Shown here: positions 11,159 through 23,637 of the stretch, piece after piece
How positions within the stretch are numbered: position 1 is the stretch's first letter
Layout of the letters: each line of letters starts with the position of its first letter
From: Lentinus brumalis
Taxonomy: Eukaryota; Basidiomycota; Agaricomycetes; Polyporales; Polyporaceae
NCBI GenBank assembly: GCA_001792895.1
Contig: MARA01000020.1
Coordinates: forward strand, 310,001 to 374,000
Length of the DNA stretch: 64,000 nucleotides
Direction: 5' to 3'
Translations under genes and position numbers: made by a program
Notes under the pieces: model-generated
Database searches by the model: none
What the model was told of the DNA's origin: nothing
What the model saw: the letters and a program-made list of their open reading frames with translations, nothing else

Positions 11159-11655
11159 GCTTCAAGTTGTGCAAAGTGTGGGAGAACTCGTTGCATCTCT
11201 CTCTATCCATGGCGTTCTGGTTTCATGTAGTACAAAGCGCAGGACGAACGTCAACCCGAGACACAGTTAACTCTGAAGTATTGGAACTGACGACTCGCGA
11301 CTCTATGACATGACTCTCCAACTTGAAGCTGGCACGCCCTATACCACCAGATTGATCTCCCAGTGCACAGACTATCATGAGCCAACAGTAGTGTCACTAT
11401 GGTGTAAGAGAGGGCTCGAAAGGCTTTGCAGGAGGAAGAGATGTGCCTCAGACGGCGTGTCCGAGTGCATCGGGCGCAGATCTTCAGCCACAAGATCGAG
11501 ATCCTACCCCGCACTAACAAGGAGTGGGACTCGTAAGTAAGTACATCCATGCAATCACCTACCTTTGCTTTCCATTCGCATTCCTGCTTTCTTACGCTAT
11601 CTTGCTGTGTCTAATTTGTCTAGCCGTTTTGTTTCGTTCCGATACTAGTGTCTAA
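11159..11655. other. Intergenic, GST 3 to TDG gene
   Basis: About 500 nt. Pyrimidine-rich tracts near 11560-11640 probably belong to the TDG promoter or leader. No gene recognised. Confidence 0.4.
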
Positions 11656-13177
11656 ATGAGCGATACAGCAGTCAAGGATGAACCCGTCGATGCCAGCGAC
11701 ACGGTTACACCCTCCCAAAAGCTCAAGGAGAAGCTCTCGGCATTTCGTTTCAATGATGAAATGTCGCCCTCTTTGCGACGCTCTACGAGGGGGTATACGC
11801 CGCGCCTGGGTCGCTATGCCAAGTTCGAGGAAGTCGACAGTGAACTTCCCACATTGCCTTCTGCAGCTGCAGGACCGTCGCCCAAGAAGCGGTCGCGCAC
11901 GGTGGAGAGAAAGGTGAAGGCGGAGGACTCTGGAGCAGTCCAGAAGAAGGCTCGCGCATCGAGGTCGTCCAGTCCGAAGAAGAGACAGGTAGCACCACCG
12001 GAGAAGTATGCACACCTGGACCCCCTTTCTGACCATCTCGGAGAAGGGTCAGACATGCTCGACGGTGGGTGTGGATCCTGCGAGCAGCCACGGACCTCCC
12101 TGATCATCCTGCTTTATAGTCCTTTTCTGCGGGATAAAGTGAGTAGTGCTCGCTGAACCGATACAGAACATCCCGCTGATTCACGCCACGCCAGCCCAGG
12201 TCAAATGTCTGCCACCGTCGGGCATCACTTCGCCCACCCAACCAACCATTTCTGGCGCTGCCTTCATGGAGCTAGTACGCACACTACTTATCTGAACCGA
12301 CATCGAGATAACAGACTAACTCTGCCCGTAGGGCTCACCGACCGTCTGCTGAGTGCCAGCGAAGACAACACGCTGCCAGAGCGCTTCAACTTGGGGATGG
12401 TACGTATATCTGTGCCGCTGGTATCGATTGTCTTGCGCTCAATGTTCCTTAGACAAATCTCGTCGAACGTCCGAGTGCCGAGGTGCGCGCAAACATGCTT
12501 CGGCGTCAACACCGTGCTAACCTCACGATCGTTAGGCGGCCGAACTCGCCAGCTCAGAGTTCACCGCTGGAGCACCTGCCCTCTTGCGCAAGATCGTCGA
12601 GAGACGGCCGCGGATAGTGTGTTTTGTTGGGAAAGCCATCTGGGAGAGCTTCATCCGCGCGGTTGCACCTCCTTCCAAGTCGCCCCACGCGCCGTTCGCT
12701 ATCTCTGAATCCGGATCTGAGAGTACAACGGCGCAGATTTTTCCCAACGGAACCGGTGATGGAGGTTCGCGAACATCGCGACTGTCCCGAAGAAAAGCCC
12801 GTCTGCGAAGAAGTCCAAGTCAAGTGCTGTTTCCGTTGTCTACGACATACAGCCGTATAAGGTCGTTCATGACACTCGTACGTACACCAACTCCAGCTGC
12901 AAAGTGGCTGCTGTATTTGACATGGGCCACCTTTAGCTGACGCCGTTGTGCGCGAGACCCTGTTCTTCGTCGTCGTCAGCACCTCCGGACTTGTCGCTGG
13001 CTACCAGGTGCGTTTGGGGACGATATCACCGTACGCAATACTCAGCTTCGACGCTATATCGCTTAGCTCCCTGAGAAGACCAAGCAGTTCACGCTGTTGA
13101 AGCAGCGCTTGGACGAGTTGAAGAACGGTAGCCTCGATACGTCTGCTATGGTTGCAATTCCCAGTGTCATGTCTTGA
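11656..13177 (+). CDS. G/T(U) mismatch-specific DNA glycosylase (TDG/MUG family)
   Basis: Base-excision-repair glycosylase of the uracil-DNA glycosylase superfamily, nuclear. Exons: 11656-12064, 12120-12138, 12195-12274, 12332-12399, 12453-12482, 12536-12877, 12937-13007, 13067-13177; 376 aa. The N-terminus is basic and disordered (SPKKRSRTVERKVKAED). The catalytic motif G-I-N-P-G (Asn143) is assembled across intron 2 and followed by HHFAHPTNHFW. The second motif is NLVERPSAEAAELASSEF, then RIVCFVGKAIWESF and a C-terminal VVRETLFFVVVSTSG. Exon 6 changes frame between RTSRLS and PKKSPSAKK. One extra C in the CCC at 12786-12788 restores it, and then the exons sum to a multiple of three. I read this as a consensus error. 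An inverted copy of part of exon 6 and intron 6 lies downstream at 13334-13493. Confidence 0.85.
12786..12941 (+). repeat. Inverted repeat, TDG-internal arm
   Basis: The end of exon 6 plus intron 6 of the TDG gene. It pairs with 13334-13493 with few mismatches and one small indel, giving a potential hairpin with a stem of about 156 bp and a 392-nt loop. Confidence 0.85.
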
Positions 13178-13713
13178 GTGGCCAGTTGTCCTAGCCAAGT
13201 TCTTACATCTCGTGTCGTCGTGTCGTTCGTTGGTCGCACCTGTCATACTCGTTGTGTAGTTTGTTTCTTGCATCTTTGTGTTGTGATGCCTGGCACTCTG
13301 CTCCTTCTCCTCGAACTGCTCATCTTGTCATACGTCAGCTAAAGGTGGCCCATGTCAAATACACCAGCCACTTTGCAGCTGGAGTTGGTGTACGTACGAG
13401 TGTCATGAACGACCTTATACGGCTGGCTGTAAGTCGTAGACAACGGAAACAGCACTTGACTTGGACTTCTTCGTAGGTGGGCTTTTCTTCGGGTCGGACG
13501 GTCGCGATAAGTTTGTTGAATTCAGTAAATACGAGGGTGGTTAGTGGAAGTAACAAACAATAGCTTTGCTCAAAACTCCCCATTTCGGAGATTTAATTTT
13601 CCTAAAGTGAGTCTTGGGCGGCACTGCTATGATTAGTTAGCTTCCACCTTTTCCACCTTCCACCTCCTCAACGTTTCCGACGACGTCGAGGACGGCTTCA
13701 ACGACTTCTCATC
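13178..13713. other. TDG-BRR2 intergenic region
   Basis: 536 nt containing the TDG 3' flank, the inverted partial TDG copy and the BRR2 promoter, with a CCACCTTTTCC-type pyrimidine-rich stretch before the BRR2 ATG. No separate gene. Confidence 0.6.
13334..13493 (-). repeat. Inverted partial copy of TDG exon 6/intron 6
   Basis: Reverse complement of 12786-12941. The copy keeps the splice donor and the acceptor CTTTAG of the original and the same reading frame over KKSKSSAVSVVYD, then diverges abruptly at both ends. It lies in the TDG 3' flank, in front of BRR2. Confidence 0.85.
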
Positions 13714-16700
13714 ATGTCGGGCTCAAAACGGGACCTGTCTGGCTACAACTATGCCGCCATTTCCTCGCTTGTCTTGACCGCTGACCGCTCTGCGCTGCCC
13801 CGTCGAGACAAGGAGCCGGATGGTGCCCCGACTTCGCTTGTTGGTCGCATCGACCCGAGGGAGATGGGCTCGCGCGTCCAGCGCGAAGTGCCCAAGGACC
13901 TCCAGAAGAAGAAGAAAAAGGCCGCCGACAAGCAGGACGCGGGGAGAGGCCAGCGAAGAGGAGAGCGGCGGACGTGACGGGCTTCGGCTACACGGACATC
14001 ATCGAGGCGACCGAGGATGTCGAGGGGCTCACGTACCGCCCACGGACGGCGGAGACTCGCGAGGTGTACGAGCTCATTCTGTCCAGCGTCCACCAGGCTC
14101 TCGGGGACCAGGCGAACGACGTCGTGCGCAGCGCCGCCGACACGGTGCTCGAGACGCTCAAGAACGACAACCTGAAGGACTTCGACAAGAAGAAGGAGGT
14201 CGAGGAGATCCTGGGTCCCATCTCCAACGAGTCGTTCTCGCAGCTCGTCAACCTGTCGAAGAAGATCACCGACTATGGCGTCGAGGACGAGCAACTGGCG
14301 GATCCCGACCAGGAGCGGAAGGACGCGGAGATTGATGACGAGATGGGTGTTGCGGTGGTGTTCGACGAGGAGGAGGAAGAAGAGGAGGATGAGGAGGGCT
14401 TTGAGATTCGGGAAGAGTCTGATGAAGAGGCAGAGGAGGCGACAGAGGGGGCTGAGCCACCGCCGGAGTCGTTGGAGGGGGACGACGAGCTGGTCATTGG
14501 TGCGTCATCATCAGGACAACAAGGAAAGACACAGGCGGACAAGGACATCGTGTCTCCCCATTCCATCGACGGTTTCTGGGTACAACGACAAATTTCGGAG
14601 GTGTACCCTGATCCAGTCACCGCCGCCGACAAGGCGTCGTCGGTCCTCGCCATCCTCGGGTCGGAGTCTAACGTCCGCGACTGCGAGAATCAGCTCATGG
14701 AACTCTTCGAGTACCAGCACTTCCCCCTCATCCGCAAGTTCGTCAAGAACCGCGACGTCATCGTGTGGTGTACGAAGCTCATGCGCAGCGACGCTGACGA
14801 GCGCGTCAACGTGGAGGTCGCGATGCGGGAGAAGGGCGTCGGCTGGATCCTGCGCGAGCTCGCAGGCGACCGCAAGGCGAAGGCGAATACGGACGCGATG
14901 GACGTCGACGACAAGCCCAAGGTCGACGCTGTTCCCAAGACTGCGACGCTCGCGCCCGGTTCGATCGTCCAGCCGAAAGGCACGGTGGACCTCGAGGGCA
15001 TGGCGTTCAGCCAGGGTGGACACCTTATGTCGAACAAGAAGTGCAAGCTTCCGGAGGGCTCGTTCAAGCGTGCCAAGAAGGGCTACGAGGAGATCCACGT
15101 CCCTGCACCCAAGTCGAAGCCTACGCACGACTCTGAGCTCGTCATGATCGACGCGCTGCCGGAATGGGCGCGCGAAGGTTTCAAGGGGTACAGGAACCTG
15201 AACCGCATCCAGAGCAAGCTCTACCCCATCGCATTCGGTACCGATGAACCTCTCCTGCTCTGCGCACCCACTGGTGCCGGTAAGGTAAGGACCTCATTGT
15301 CACCGCGTATTGACCTCGTACTGACTTGCTCTCCCCACAGACGAACGTCGCCATGCTGACGATCCTGAACGAGCTTGGCAAGTACCGCGACGAGGAGACA
15401 GGCACGTTCGACCTGGACGCGTTCAAGATTGTCTACATTGCGCCCATGAAGGCTCTCGTTCAGGAGATGGTCGGGAACTTCAGCGCTCGTCTCGCGGCGT
15501 ACGGCATCAAGGTCGGGGAACTTACGGGCGATGCGCAAATGACAAAGCAGCAGATCTCGGAGACGCAGATCATCGTCACGACCCCGGAGAAGTGGGACGT
15601 CATCACGCGGAAGAGCACGGACACGAGCTACACGAACCTCGTACGTCTCATCATCATCGACGAGATTCACTTGTTGCATGATGAACGCGGTCCAGTGCTC
15701 GAGTCGGTCATCGCGCGCACAATCCGGCGCATGGAGCAGACGAACGAGTACGTGCGTCTTGTCGGTCTGTCCGCCACGCTTCCCAACTACCAGGATGTCG
15801 CGACGTTCCTCCGGGTCGACCAGTCGAAGGGTCTCTTCTACTTCGACGCTTCCTATCGTCCTTGCGCTCTCCAACAACAGTTCATCGGTGTTACGGAGAA
15901 GAAGGCGATCAAGCGCTACCAGGTCATGAACGAGGTATGCTATGAGAAGGTCCTCGACCAGGCCGGCAAGAATCAGACGCTCGTCTTCGTTCACTCTCGC
16001 AAGGAGACTGCCAAGACGGCGAAGTTCATCCGCGACATGGCGATCGAGAAGGAGACCATCACCCAGTTTGTGAAGCCTGAGGGCGCGACCCGCGAGATCC
16101 TGCTGGAGGAGACGAACAACGTGAAGGATCCTAACCTCAAAGACCTTCTCCAGTTCGGCTTCGGTATCCACCACGCCGGTATGTCCCGGGAAGACCGTGG
16201 TCTCGTTGAGGAGCTATTCGCGGATGGTCACCTGCAGGTCCTCGTCTGTACCGCGACGCTCGCTTGGGGTGTCAACCTGCCCGCGCATACCGTGATCATC
16301 AAGGGCACGCAGATCTACAACCCTGAGAAGGGTCGGTGGACCGAGCTCTCCTCGCAGGATGTACTCCAGATGCTCGGCCGTGCCGGTCGTCCGCAATATG
16401 ACACGTACGGCGAGGGCATCATCATCACGAACCACTCCGAGCTTCAGTACTATCTCAGCTTGTTGAACCAGCAGCTTCCGATCGAGTCGCAGTTCGTCGC
16501 GAAGCTCACCGACAACCTCAATGCCGAGATTGTGCTTGGGACGATCCGGAACCGCGATGAGGCCGTCCAGTGGCTCGGCTACACTTACCTGTAAGTTTTT
16601 GTATGGCGACTTCTTCCGCAGCATGTGCTCACGTTGCTACACAACAGGTATGTCCGGATGCTCAAGGACCCGGTGCTGTACAGTGTGGGCGTGGACTATC

Positions 16701-19700
16701 TGGAAGGTGACCCGACACTCGTCCAGAAGCGTGCCGACATCGTTCACACTGCTGCTGCCCTCCTCGAGAAGTGCCACCTCATCAAGTACGAGCGGTCGAC
16801 TGGTCGCTTCCAGAGCACAGAACTGGGTCGTATCGCGTCCCACTACTACGTGACCTACAGCTCGATGGCCACCTACAACCAGCACCTCCGCCCGACGATG
16901 TCTCACCTCGAACTCTTCCGTGTCTTCGCGCTCTCGAACGAGTTCAAGCTTATCCCCGTTCGTCAAGACGTACGCATCCAATTTGCTGTATATCATTTGG
17001 AAGAGTTCTGACGTGCTTTGCAGGAGAAACTTGAACTTGGGAAGCTTCTCGAGCGAGTGCCGATCCCCGTCAAAGAGTCCGTCGAGGAACCCGCGGCGAA
17101 GATCAACGTCCTCCTGCAAGCGTACATCTCTCAGCTGAAGCTCGAGGGTTTCGCGCTGGTGGCAGACATGGTCTACGTCCAGCAATCCGCAGGCCGGTAA
17201 GTATGCCCGATCACGCATCCTGCGCCGATGATCTGACAATTTTGACACAGTATCATGCGCGCCATCTTCGAGATTTGCTTGAAGCGTGGCTGGGCAGTCC
17301 CGGCGAAAGCAGCCTTGGACATGTGCAAGATGGTTGAGCGTCGCATGTACGTCTTCCTGCTATCGCCTTACGTGTGAAATTGCTGACTTCGTCATATAGG
17401 TGGAGTTCCATGACTCCTTTGCGCCAGTTCAAGGGCGTGCCAGCAGAGGTTATTCGGAAGGCGGAAGGCAAGCAGTTCGTAAGTGACGCTGCTCGTATGA
17501 ATGTAGGCATTGGTGCTGACTGCCGCATCACAGCCGTGGTACCGTTACTTCGACCTGAACCCTCCGGAAATCGGCGAACTTATCGGTATCCCGAACGCTG
17601 GCCGGTTGGTACACCGACTGGTGCACAGCTTCCCCAAACTTGCGTAAGTGATTCGCTTGCGAGCTCCAGCTCCAGAATCAACTTATGACCATCTTACAGC
17701 GTGCAAGCTCAGGTCCAGCCTATCACACGCACCCTTCTGCGGATAGACCTGACTATTACGCCCGACTTCCGATGGGACGAGAAGATCCATGGGACCTCTG
17801 AGTCGTTCTGGATCCTTGTCGAAGACGTTGACGGCGAGATCATCCTCTTCCACGACACGTTTGTCCTCCGTCAGCGATACGCCGAGGACGAGCACTATGT
17901 GACGCTTACAGTGCCGATGTTCGAGCCCGTTCCTCCCAACTACTACATCACCATCGTCTCGGACCGTTGGTTGCAAGCCGAAACTCGTCTCCCTGTCTCA
18001 TTCAAGCTCCTCATCCTTCCTGAGAAGTTCCCACCACCGACTCCCCTCCTCGATCTGCAACCTCTACCCTTGTCCGCTCTGCATAACAAGGAGTTTGAGA
18101 GTATCTACTCCTCCACCCTTCAGACGTTCAACAAGATTCAGACGCAGGTGTTCCAAGCATTGTACACCACCGACGACAACGTCTTCATCGGTGCGCCCAC
18201 CGGTAGCGGTAAGACCATCTGTGCGGAGTTCGCTCTCCTCCGATTGTGGAGTAAGCGTGAACAGAAGCGCGCCGTTTGCATCGAGCCGTACCAAGAGATG
18301 GTCGATCAGCGGGTGGAGGAGTGGCGTAAGAAGTTTGGCGATTTGCAGGGTGGGAAGGAGATCGTCAGCTTGACTGGCGAGGCGAGCGCTGACCTCCGTC
18401 TACTGGAGAAGGGCGACCTCATCGTCTGCACACCCACACAGGTTGGTTGCTTCCCCGTTCACTCGACAAACAGCGGACTTACTGACCGTGCCCTTGTGCA
18501 GTGGGATGTCCTCTCGCGTAGATGGCGTCAACGCAAGAACGTTCAGAACATCGGCCTTCTGATCGCAGACGAGGCACAGCTTGTCGGCGGCGAGGTTGGT
18601 CCCACCTACGAAGTCGTTATCTCCCGGACACGGTACGTCTCAGCGCAGACCGAGATCAAGACTCGTATCGTGGCGTGCAGTGTTTCTCTCGCGAACGCTC
18701 GGGACTTTGGTGAATGGATGGGTGCCCCTTCACATGCGATCTTCAACTTCCCTCCTAGGTATGTCCTTGAGTTTCCTATCTGCTCATGAGTGCGATGCTT
18801 ACGCTCATGTACAGCGCTCGGCCACTCGACATGGACATCCATATCCAGAGTTTCTCCATTCCCCACTTCCCCTCGCTCATGATCGCTATGTCGAAACCCG
18901 CCTACCTTTCTATCCTCGAATACTCACCCAACAAGCCCGTCATCATCTTTGTTCCATCACGGCGACAGTGTCGCTTGACCGCCGACGACATCATCACTCA
19001 CTGCGGGGCTGACGACAATGAATCAAGATTCCTGCATGTAGAGGAAGCGGACTTGGCGCCCCACCTGGAGCACGTCACGGACGCTGGGCTGAAGGAGACA
19101 CTGAAGCACGGTATCGGTTACTACCACGAGGCTCTTAACAAGCAAGACAAGCGCATCGTAGAGCGTCTTTTCCAGCATGGCGCTATTCAAGTCCTCATCG
19201 CTTCCAAAGATACCGCATGGAGTCTCCCTGTTTCAAGCTACATGGTGATCATCATGGGTGTCCAGTACTATGAGGGCAAGGAGCACCGCTACGTCGACTA
19301 TCCCGTCATGGATGTCCTCCAAATGATGGGTCGTGCATGTCGACCACTGGAGGATGACAAGAGTCGGGCGGTGCTGATGTGCCAACAAACGCGCAAGGAG
19401 TTCTACAAGAAGTTCCTCGCCGAGGGTCTCCCGATCGAGTCGCACCTGCCGACGCACATGCTGCACGACTACTTCCTTGCTGAGATCGCCGTGAAGACCA
19501 TCGAGAACAAGCAGGACGCTCTGGTGAGATTGACAGTGCTCCCTGTGGTGAGGAAGTTACTCACCCAATTGCGTAGGACATCTTGACGTGGTCGTACTTC
19601 TACCGGAGGATGACACAAAATCCCAACTACTACGGCTTGAACAGCGTTACCCATCAGCACTTATCCGAGCACTTGTCCGAGTTGGTGGAGTCCACAATCA

Positions 19701-20876
19701 ACGATCTCGCGAACTCGAAGTGCATCGCTGTCGGTCAGTAGCTCTATTATCCGTCACCTCATACATGGACTGACGTAATCACAGAGGATGAGCAAGATGT
19801 CACGCCACTGAACCTGGGTATGATCGCAGCATACTACAACATCTCATGTAAGTCTTGAGCGATCCTGTTGTGGAGTGTCACACATACTGATTTGTGCTGC
19901 AGACGTCACTGTCGAGGTGTACACGTTGTCGTTGAAGGAGCGCACAAAGCTCAAGGGTCTTCTCGAGGTCGTATCATCATCTGCCGAGTTCGAGTCGATC
20001 CCTATCCGCCGGCACGAGGATGTGCTCTTGCGGCGTATCTACGACCGTGTACCCGTCAAGCTCGAGAAGGCCGACTTCGAGGCACCGCACTTCAAGACGT
20101 TCCTCCTGCTCCAGGCACATTTCTCCCGCCTCTCCCTACCTCCCGACCTTGCCGCGGACCAAGTCCTCGTGCTCGAGAAGGTCCTCAACCTCTTGTCCGC
20201 ATGTGTCGACGTGTTGTCATCGAACGCATGGCTGAACGCTCTCGGAGCGATGGACCTGTCGCAGATGTGTGTGCAGGCATGCTGGGAGACCGACTCGCCT
20301 CTCAAGCAGATTCCTCACTTCGAGCCCGACGTCATCAGGCGATGCAAAGACGCTGGTGTCGAGACCGTCTACGACATCATGGAGTTGGAGGACGACAAGC
20401 GCAACGAGCTGCTCCAGATGGACGCGCGGCAGATGCGCGATGTGGCAACGTTCGTGAACTCGTACCCCACCATCGATGTCAACCATGAGCTGGCAAAGGG
20501 CGAGTACACAGCCGGGGCACCCATCACGATCCAGGTTGCGCTCTCGAAGGACGCGGACGAGGATATGGACACGAGCGAGGACGACGAGACGGTCGTGGCG
20601 CCCTTCTACCCCAAGAAGAAGCTCGCCAACTGGTGGGTCGTCATCGGTGAACCCAAAACGCGGCAGCTGCTCGCAATCAAGAAGGTCACCGTTCACCGGA
20701 ACCTCTCGGTGCGACTGGAGTTCTCGCTGCCCCAGGGCCAGCATGCGCTCAAGCTCTACGTCATCTGCGACTCGTACATGGGCGCGGACCATGACATTGA
20801 TCTTGACCCTATTGACGTTGCGGAAGGCGAGGAGAGCGAGAGCGAAGAGGAGAGTGACGACGCGATGGAGGAGTAG
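13714..20876 (+). CDS. BRR2: Pre-mRNA-splicing RNA helicase Brr2 (U5 snRNP 200-kDa)
   Basis: Ski2-like helicase that unwinds U4/U6 during spliceosome activation. Thirteen exons, 2167 aa after one frame correction: 13714-15284, 15341-16590, 16648-16969, 17024-17196, 17251-17346, 17400-17478, 17534-17643, 17700-18441, 18502-18758, 18815-19523, 19577-19733, 19785-19847, 19903-20876. Cassette 1 has APTGAGKT (split by intron 1), DEIH, LSATLPN and [12 protein letters not shown], then a Sec63 domain. Cassette 2 has APTGSGKT, a degenerate DEAQ, CSVSLAN and QMMGRACRP, then a second Sec63 domain and an acidic tail. The N-terminal frame breaks at GGGG (13941-13944). One more G gives [23 protein letters not shown] and makes total length divisible by three. 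An essential gene with one clean break argues for a sequencing error. Confidence 0.95.
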
Positions 20877-21052
20877 ATTACTTGGACTTCATGTGCTAGC
20901 TTTGTTGTTGTTCTTGATGTCCATGAGTACTGTATTATATGACGAACATAGCGCTGCATTAACATCTTAATGACATGTCCAACGAGCCCTATCCCGTACG
21001 CTGAAGTGCCTGAAACTTGCGTCGCGTCGCGAAATGAATGGACTGGCATCCC

Positions 21053-21995
21053 TCAGGGCTGCACAGGAACAGGAATGGTTAGATCGCTGTTCAGCTTGCC
21101 CGTCTTCATCAGCCTCTCGATGCGCTTCGTGGTCTCTGCATCAATCGCGGCCTGAACCAGCGCGGAACGTTTCTGAGCGTCATGCAGCTCTCCACAGGAA
21201 TAGACGAGACGTACCCTGTCCCACGTCTTCGCCATGCTCGGGCGGGCGACGTTGTCCGCAGTGTACTTGTGGATCCTCGCGAACCTCGGCGAAGCCAGCG
21301 CTTCGACAACCTGTGCCGCAGCGTCCTTCTTGATCATGGAAGGTTTGAGCTCCAGAACTTGGTTGAGCCTCATGAGGAGCGGCATCGCTGCCGCGTCCGC
21401 AATCGACCACTCTCCGACCGCGAAGCCCTCAGCGGGCAGCATGTGCTGCAGGCCCTCGATGGCAGCGAGGAGCCCTTCGACGGGCGTGCCCAGGCCGAAT
21501 ATGAAGCCGGCAAACGCGGGGAGGAACTTCGCGTCGACGTACTGTGCGAAGAGACGGGCCTTGGCGCGAAGGGCGGGGTCGGTGGGGAGGAGGTGCGCAT
21601 CGGGGAAGATGTCCGCGAGGAACTCGTTGATGACGAGGGACTCGGACACCTGGACTGTGTCCGGGGATGGCGCATCGCCGGGGTTCAGCTTGGGACCGCC
21701 GTACACCAGGTACGGCACCTGAAACGCAGGGGATCAGTCCGCGGTCGTAGAACCATCGGAGGACAGACCTTGCCAACTCCCACATTGACCTTCTGCTCGT
21801 ACCACTCTGGCTTGTCGTAGATGAGACTAATCCAGATGATGTCGTAGGTCGCGCCTGCTTCCTCGAGAGCGAGGCGCACCCTGTGCGGGAATGGCGAGTC
21901 CTACATAGATGGAAGGTCAGCAATGCCCGAGAGAAGACTGCATCGCGAGCACGTACGATAGCCCCGTAGAGGGTGATTCGCTTGGTCTCGGACAT
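21053..21995 (-). CDS. Omega-like glutathione S-transferase 4
   Basis: Exons on the minus strand: 21995-21957, 21900-21769, 21718-21215, 21172-21053; 264 aa. Ser15 is in [22 protein letters not shown] and [15 protein letters not shown] follow, then the helical domain ([44 protein letters not shown]). The last intron would be only 42 nt, is a multiple of three and has no stop, so it could be retained as 14 extra residues. Splicing is favoured because every paralogue has an intron there. The gene is convergent with BRR2, 176 nt apart. It is the likely parent of the relic at 9101-9590. Confidence 0.9.
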
Positions 21996-23106
21996 TTGTT
22001 GAGTCGAGGGGGGTTAAACTGTGCTGTCGTAGTGGACTGGCTGCAGCATCCGGCAGATCTTATACAGCTGCAAAGTCCCCCCAGCGCCCCAGAGATTCGG
22101 AAGTTGAGCTAGTAGCTGGCGTATGTCCTCCGGCATAAGTGTCACTGCTCTGAGATTCCGGGTGAACGCGTCGTCTGTGCGAGAGCACACAGGCCACGGC
22201 GCGCCCAGAAGTCGCATTTGTGTCCGCAGTGTGATCCTGAGGCTGCTGCAGTCTCGTAACTAGTCGGCGTTGCGGAGGCACGACCACTGATGTTGTCCGC
22301 AGTCCTGGCAGTTTGACGTCCGCGTGGCGTGATGGGCGGAGACAGTCGGTCAGGGTCCGCGGATAGAAGCTGGCCAACGACAGGTCCGAAGCAGATGTTC
22401 GAACACAATTGCAGTCAAGCAAGTATGAGACTTCCGAATCATAGCGGCCGTGTTGTAGGTCAGTAACAGAACTGCAAACTTGAACATCATCACCACCATA
22501 GGCCAACAATGGGCGCTCCGAAAAGGCCGAGCAGTTGAGAATTCAGTCGATGATCGTGTCGTAACCACAACACCGTACATAGTCGGACGACAATCGACTT
22601 CAGTAAGTAATATATATCACATCTTGTAACAGCTCACTTGGCGCAGCCCTACTTGACTATCCCCATACGGCATAGCCAGCTGAAGTACCCGAGAGTCAAC
22701 GCTGATGTCTTGAATTCAATTGACAACATATCCTCCTGCGTACTTGGAGTAGCCCAGACGACAGGACCGCTGGTAAGCACATACTTCCTGATTTACGTCG
22801 ACGAGATTATCTTTACGCGTACTTGAGGCTGCGATTGTCGTCTCTGTTTGAGTTGTGGTAGGGGCATGCCGTGGCCCGACTGATTGCAGAACTCAATGAC
22901 TGCTTACTCACGAACTCTACGATTTCAGGCAGTATCGCAATAGTAGGCTAAATGCTTCCGGTCCTGAATCGCAAGGTTCCTCTCGGACCCATCTCCACCT
23001 CTATTCGATATGCACCATTCCGCATGTTGCCCGTGGACTGTAACACAACTAAACTTTACCGCGAACCGGACCGTGCATTGCTGTGGTGGACTCTACGAAG
23101 AATGCC
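21996..23106. other. Intergenic with tandem promoter-like repeats
   Basis: 22000-22900 holds no gene I recognise. From 22923 the DNA begins to resemble the upstream region of copy C. 22969-23028 is a diverged direct repeat of 23155-23214, and a TTTCAGGCCGTATCGCAA-like motif recurs at about 22923, 23139 and 23236. Confidence 0.5.
22059..22064 (-). promoter_or_regulatory. TATA element of GST gene 4
   Basis: TATAAG on the minus strand 64 nt upstream of the ATG at 21995, the family spacing. Confidence 0.4.
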
Positions 23107-23530
23107 TCCGTTCGTATACTGCAGGCGCAATACGACTTCAGGACATATCGCAATTCGCAAGGTTCCACTGGGACCGATCTCCAGCTCGGTCCGCTCGATG
23201 CACCATTCCGCATATCGCCGGGCCGTTTCTATCATTTCAGGCCGTATCGCAACGGACGACGAAGTCTCGGTCTCATTTGCAAGGTGGCACAACCGACCTC
23301 CAGCGCGGCTTGCTCGCCACCAGATATTAACAGTCTGGATTGCAATGGAAGGCGGCAGACCTATCCGAAACAGCCGGTCCATTCTAAATCAGACTAGGGC
23401 AAGTGAAGACCGACGGCGGTTAGGTGCGTCCTCCGAAGTCCCGCACTCTAGGGCTGCGGTACTCCCGCACGAGCTCGACAATTCCGCAAGTCTCGATTTC
23501 CGGTGCTTTCATTGAGAGGGCCGGGAAACG

Positions 23531-23538
23531 TATATAAG
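23531..23538 (+). promoter_or_regulatory. TATA box of repeat-protein gene C
   Basis: TATATAAG 100-107 nt upstream of the ATG at 23638, shared with copies A and B. Confidence 0.6.
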
Positions 23539-23637
23539 GACCCGTACCTCTACTGAAAGTCCTCATCACAATCTGCTCTCATCATCTGCCCACAACACCA
23601 CTACTCGAACCAATCTCGTAACTTCACCGTTATCATC

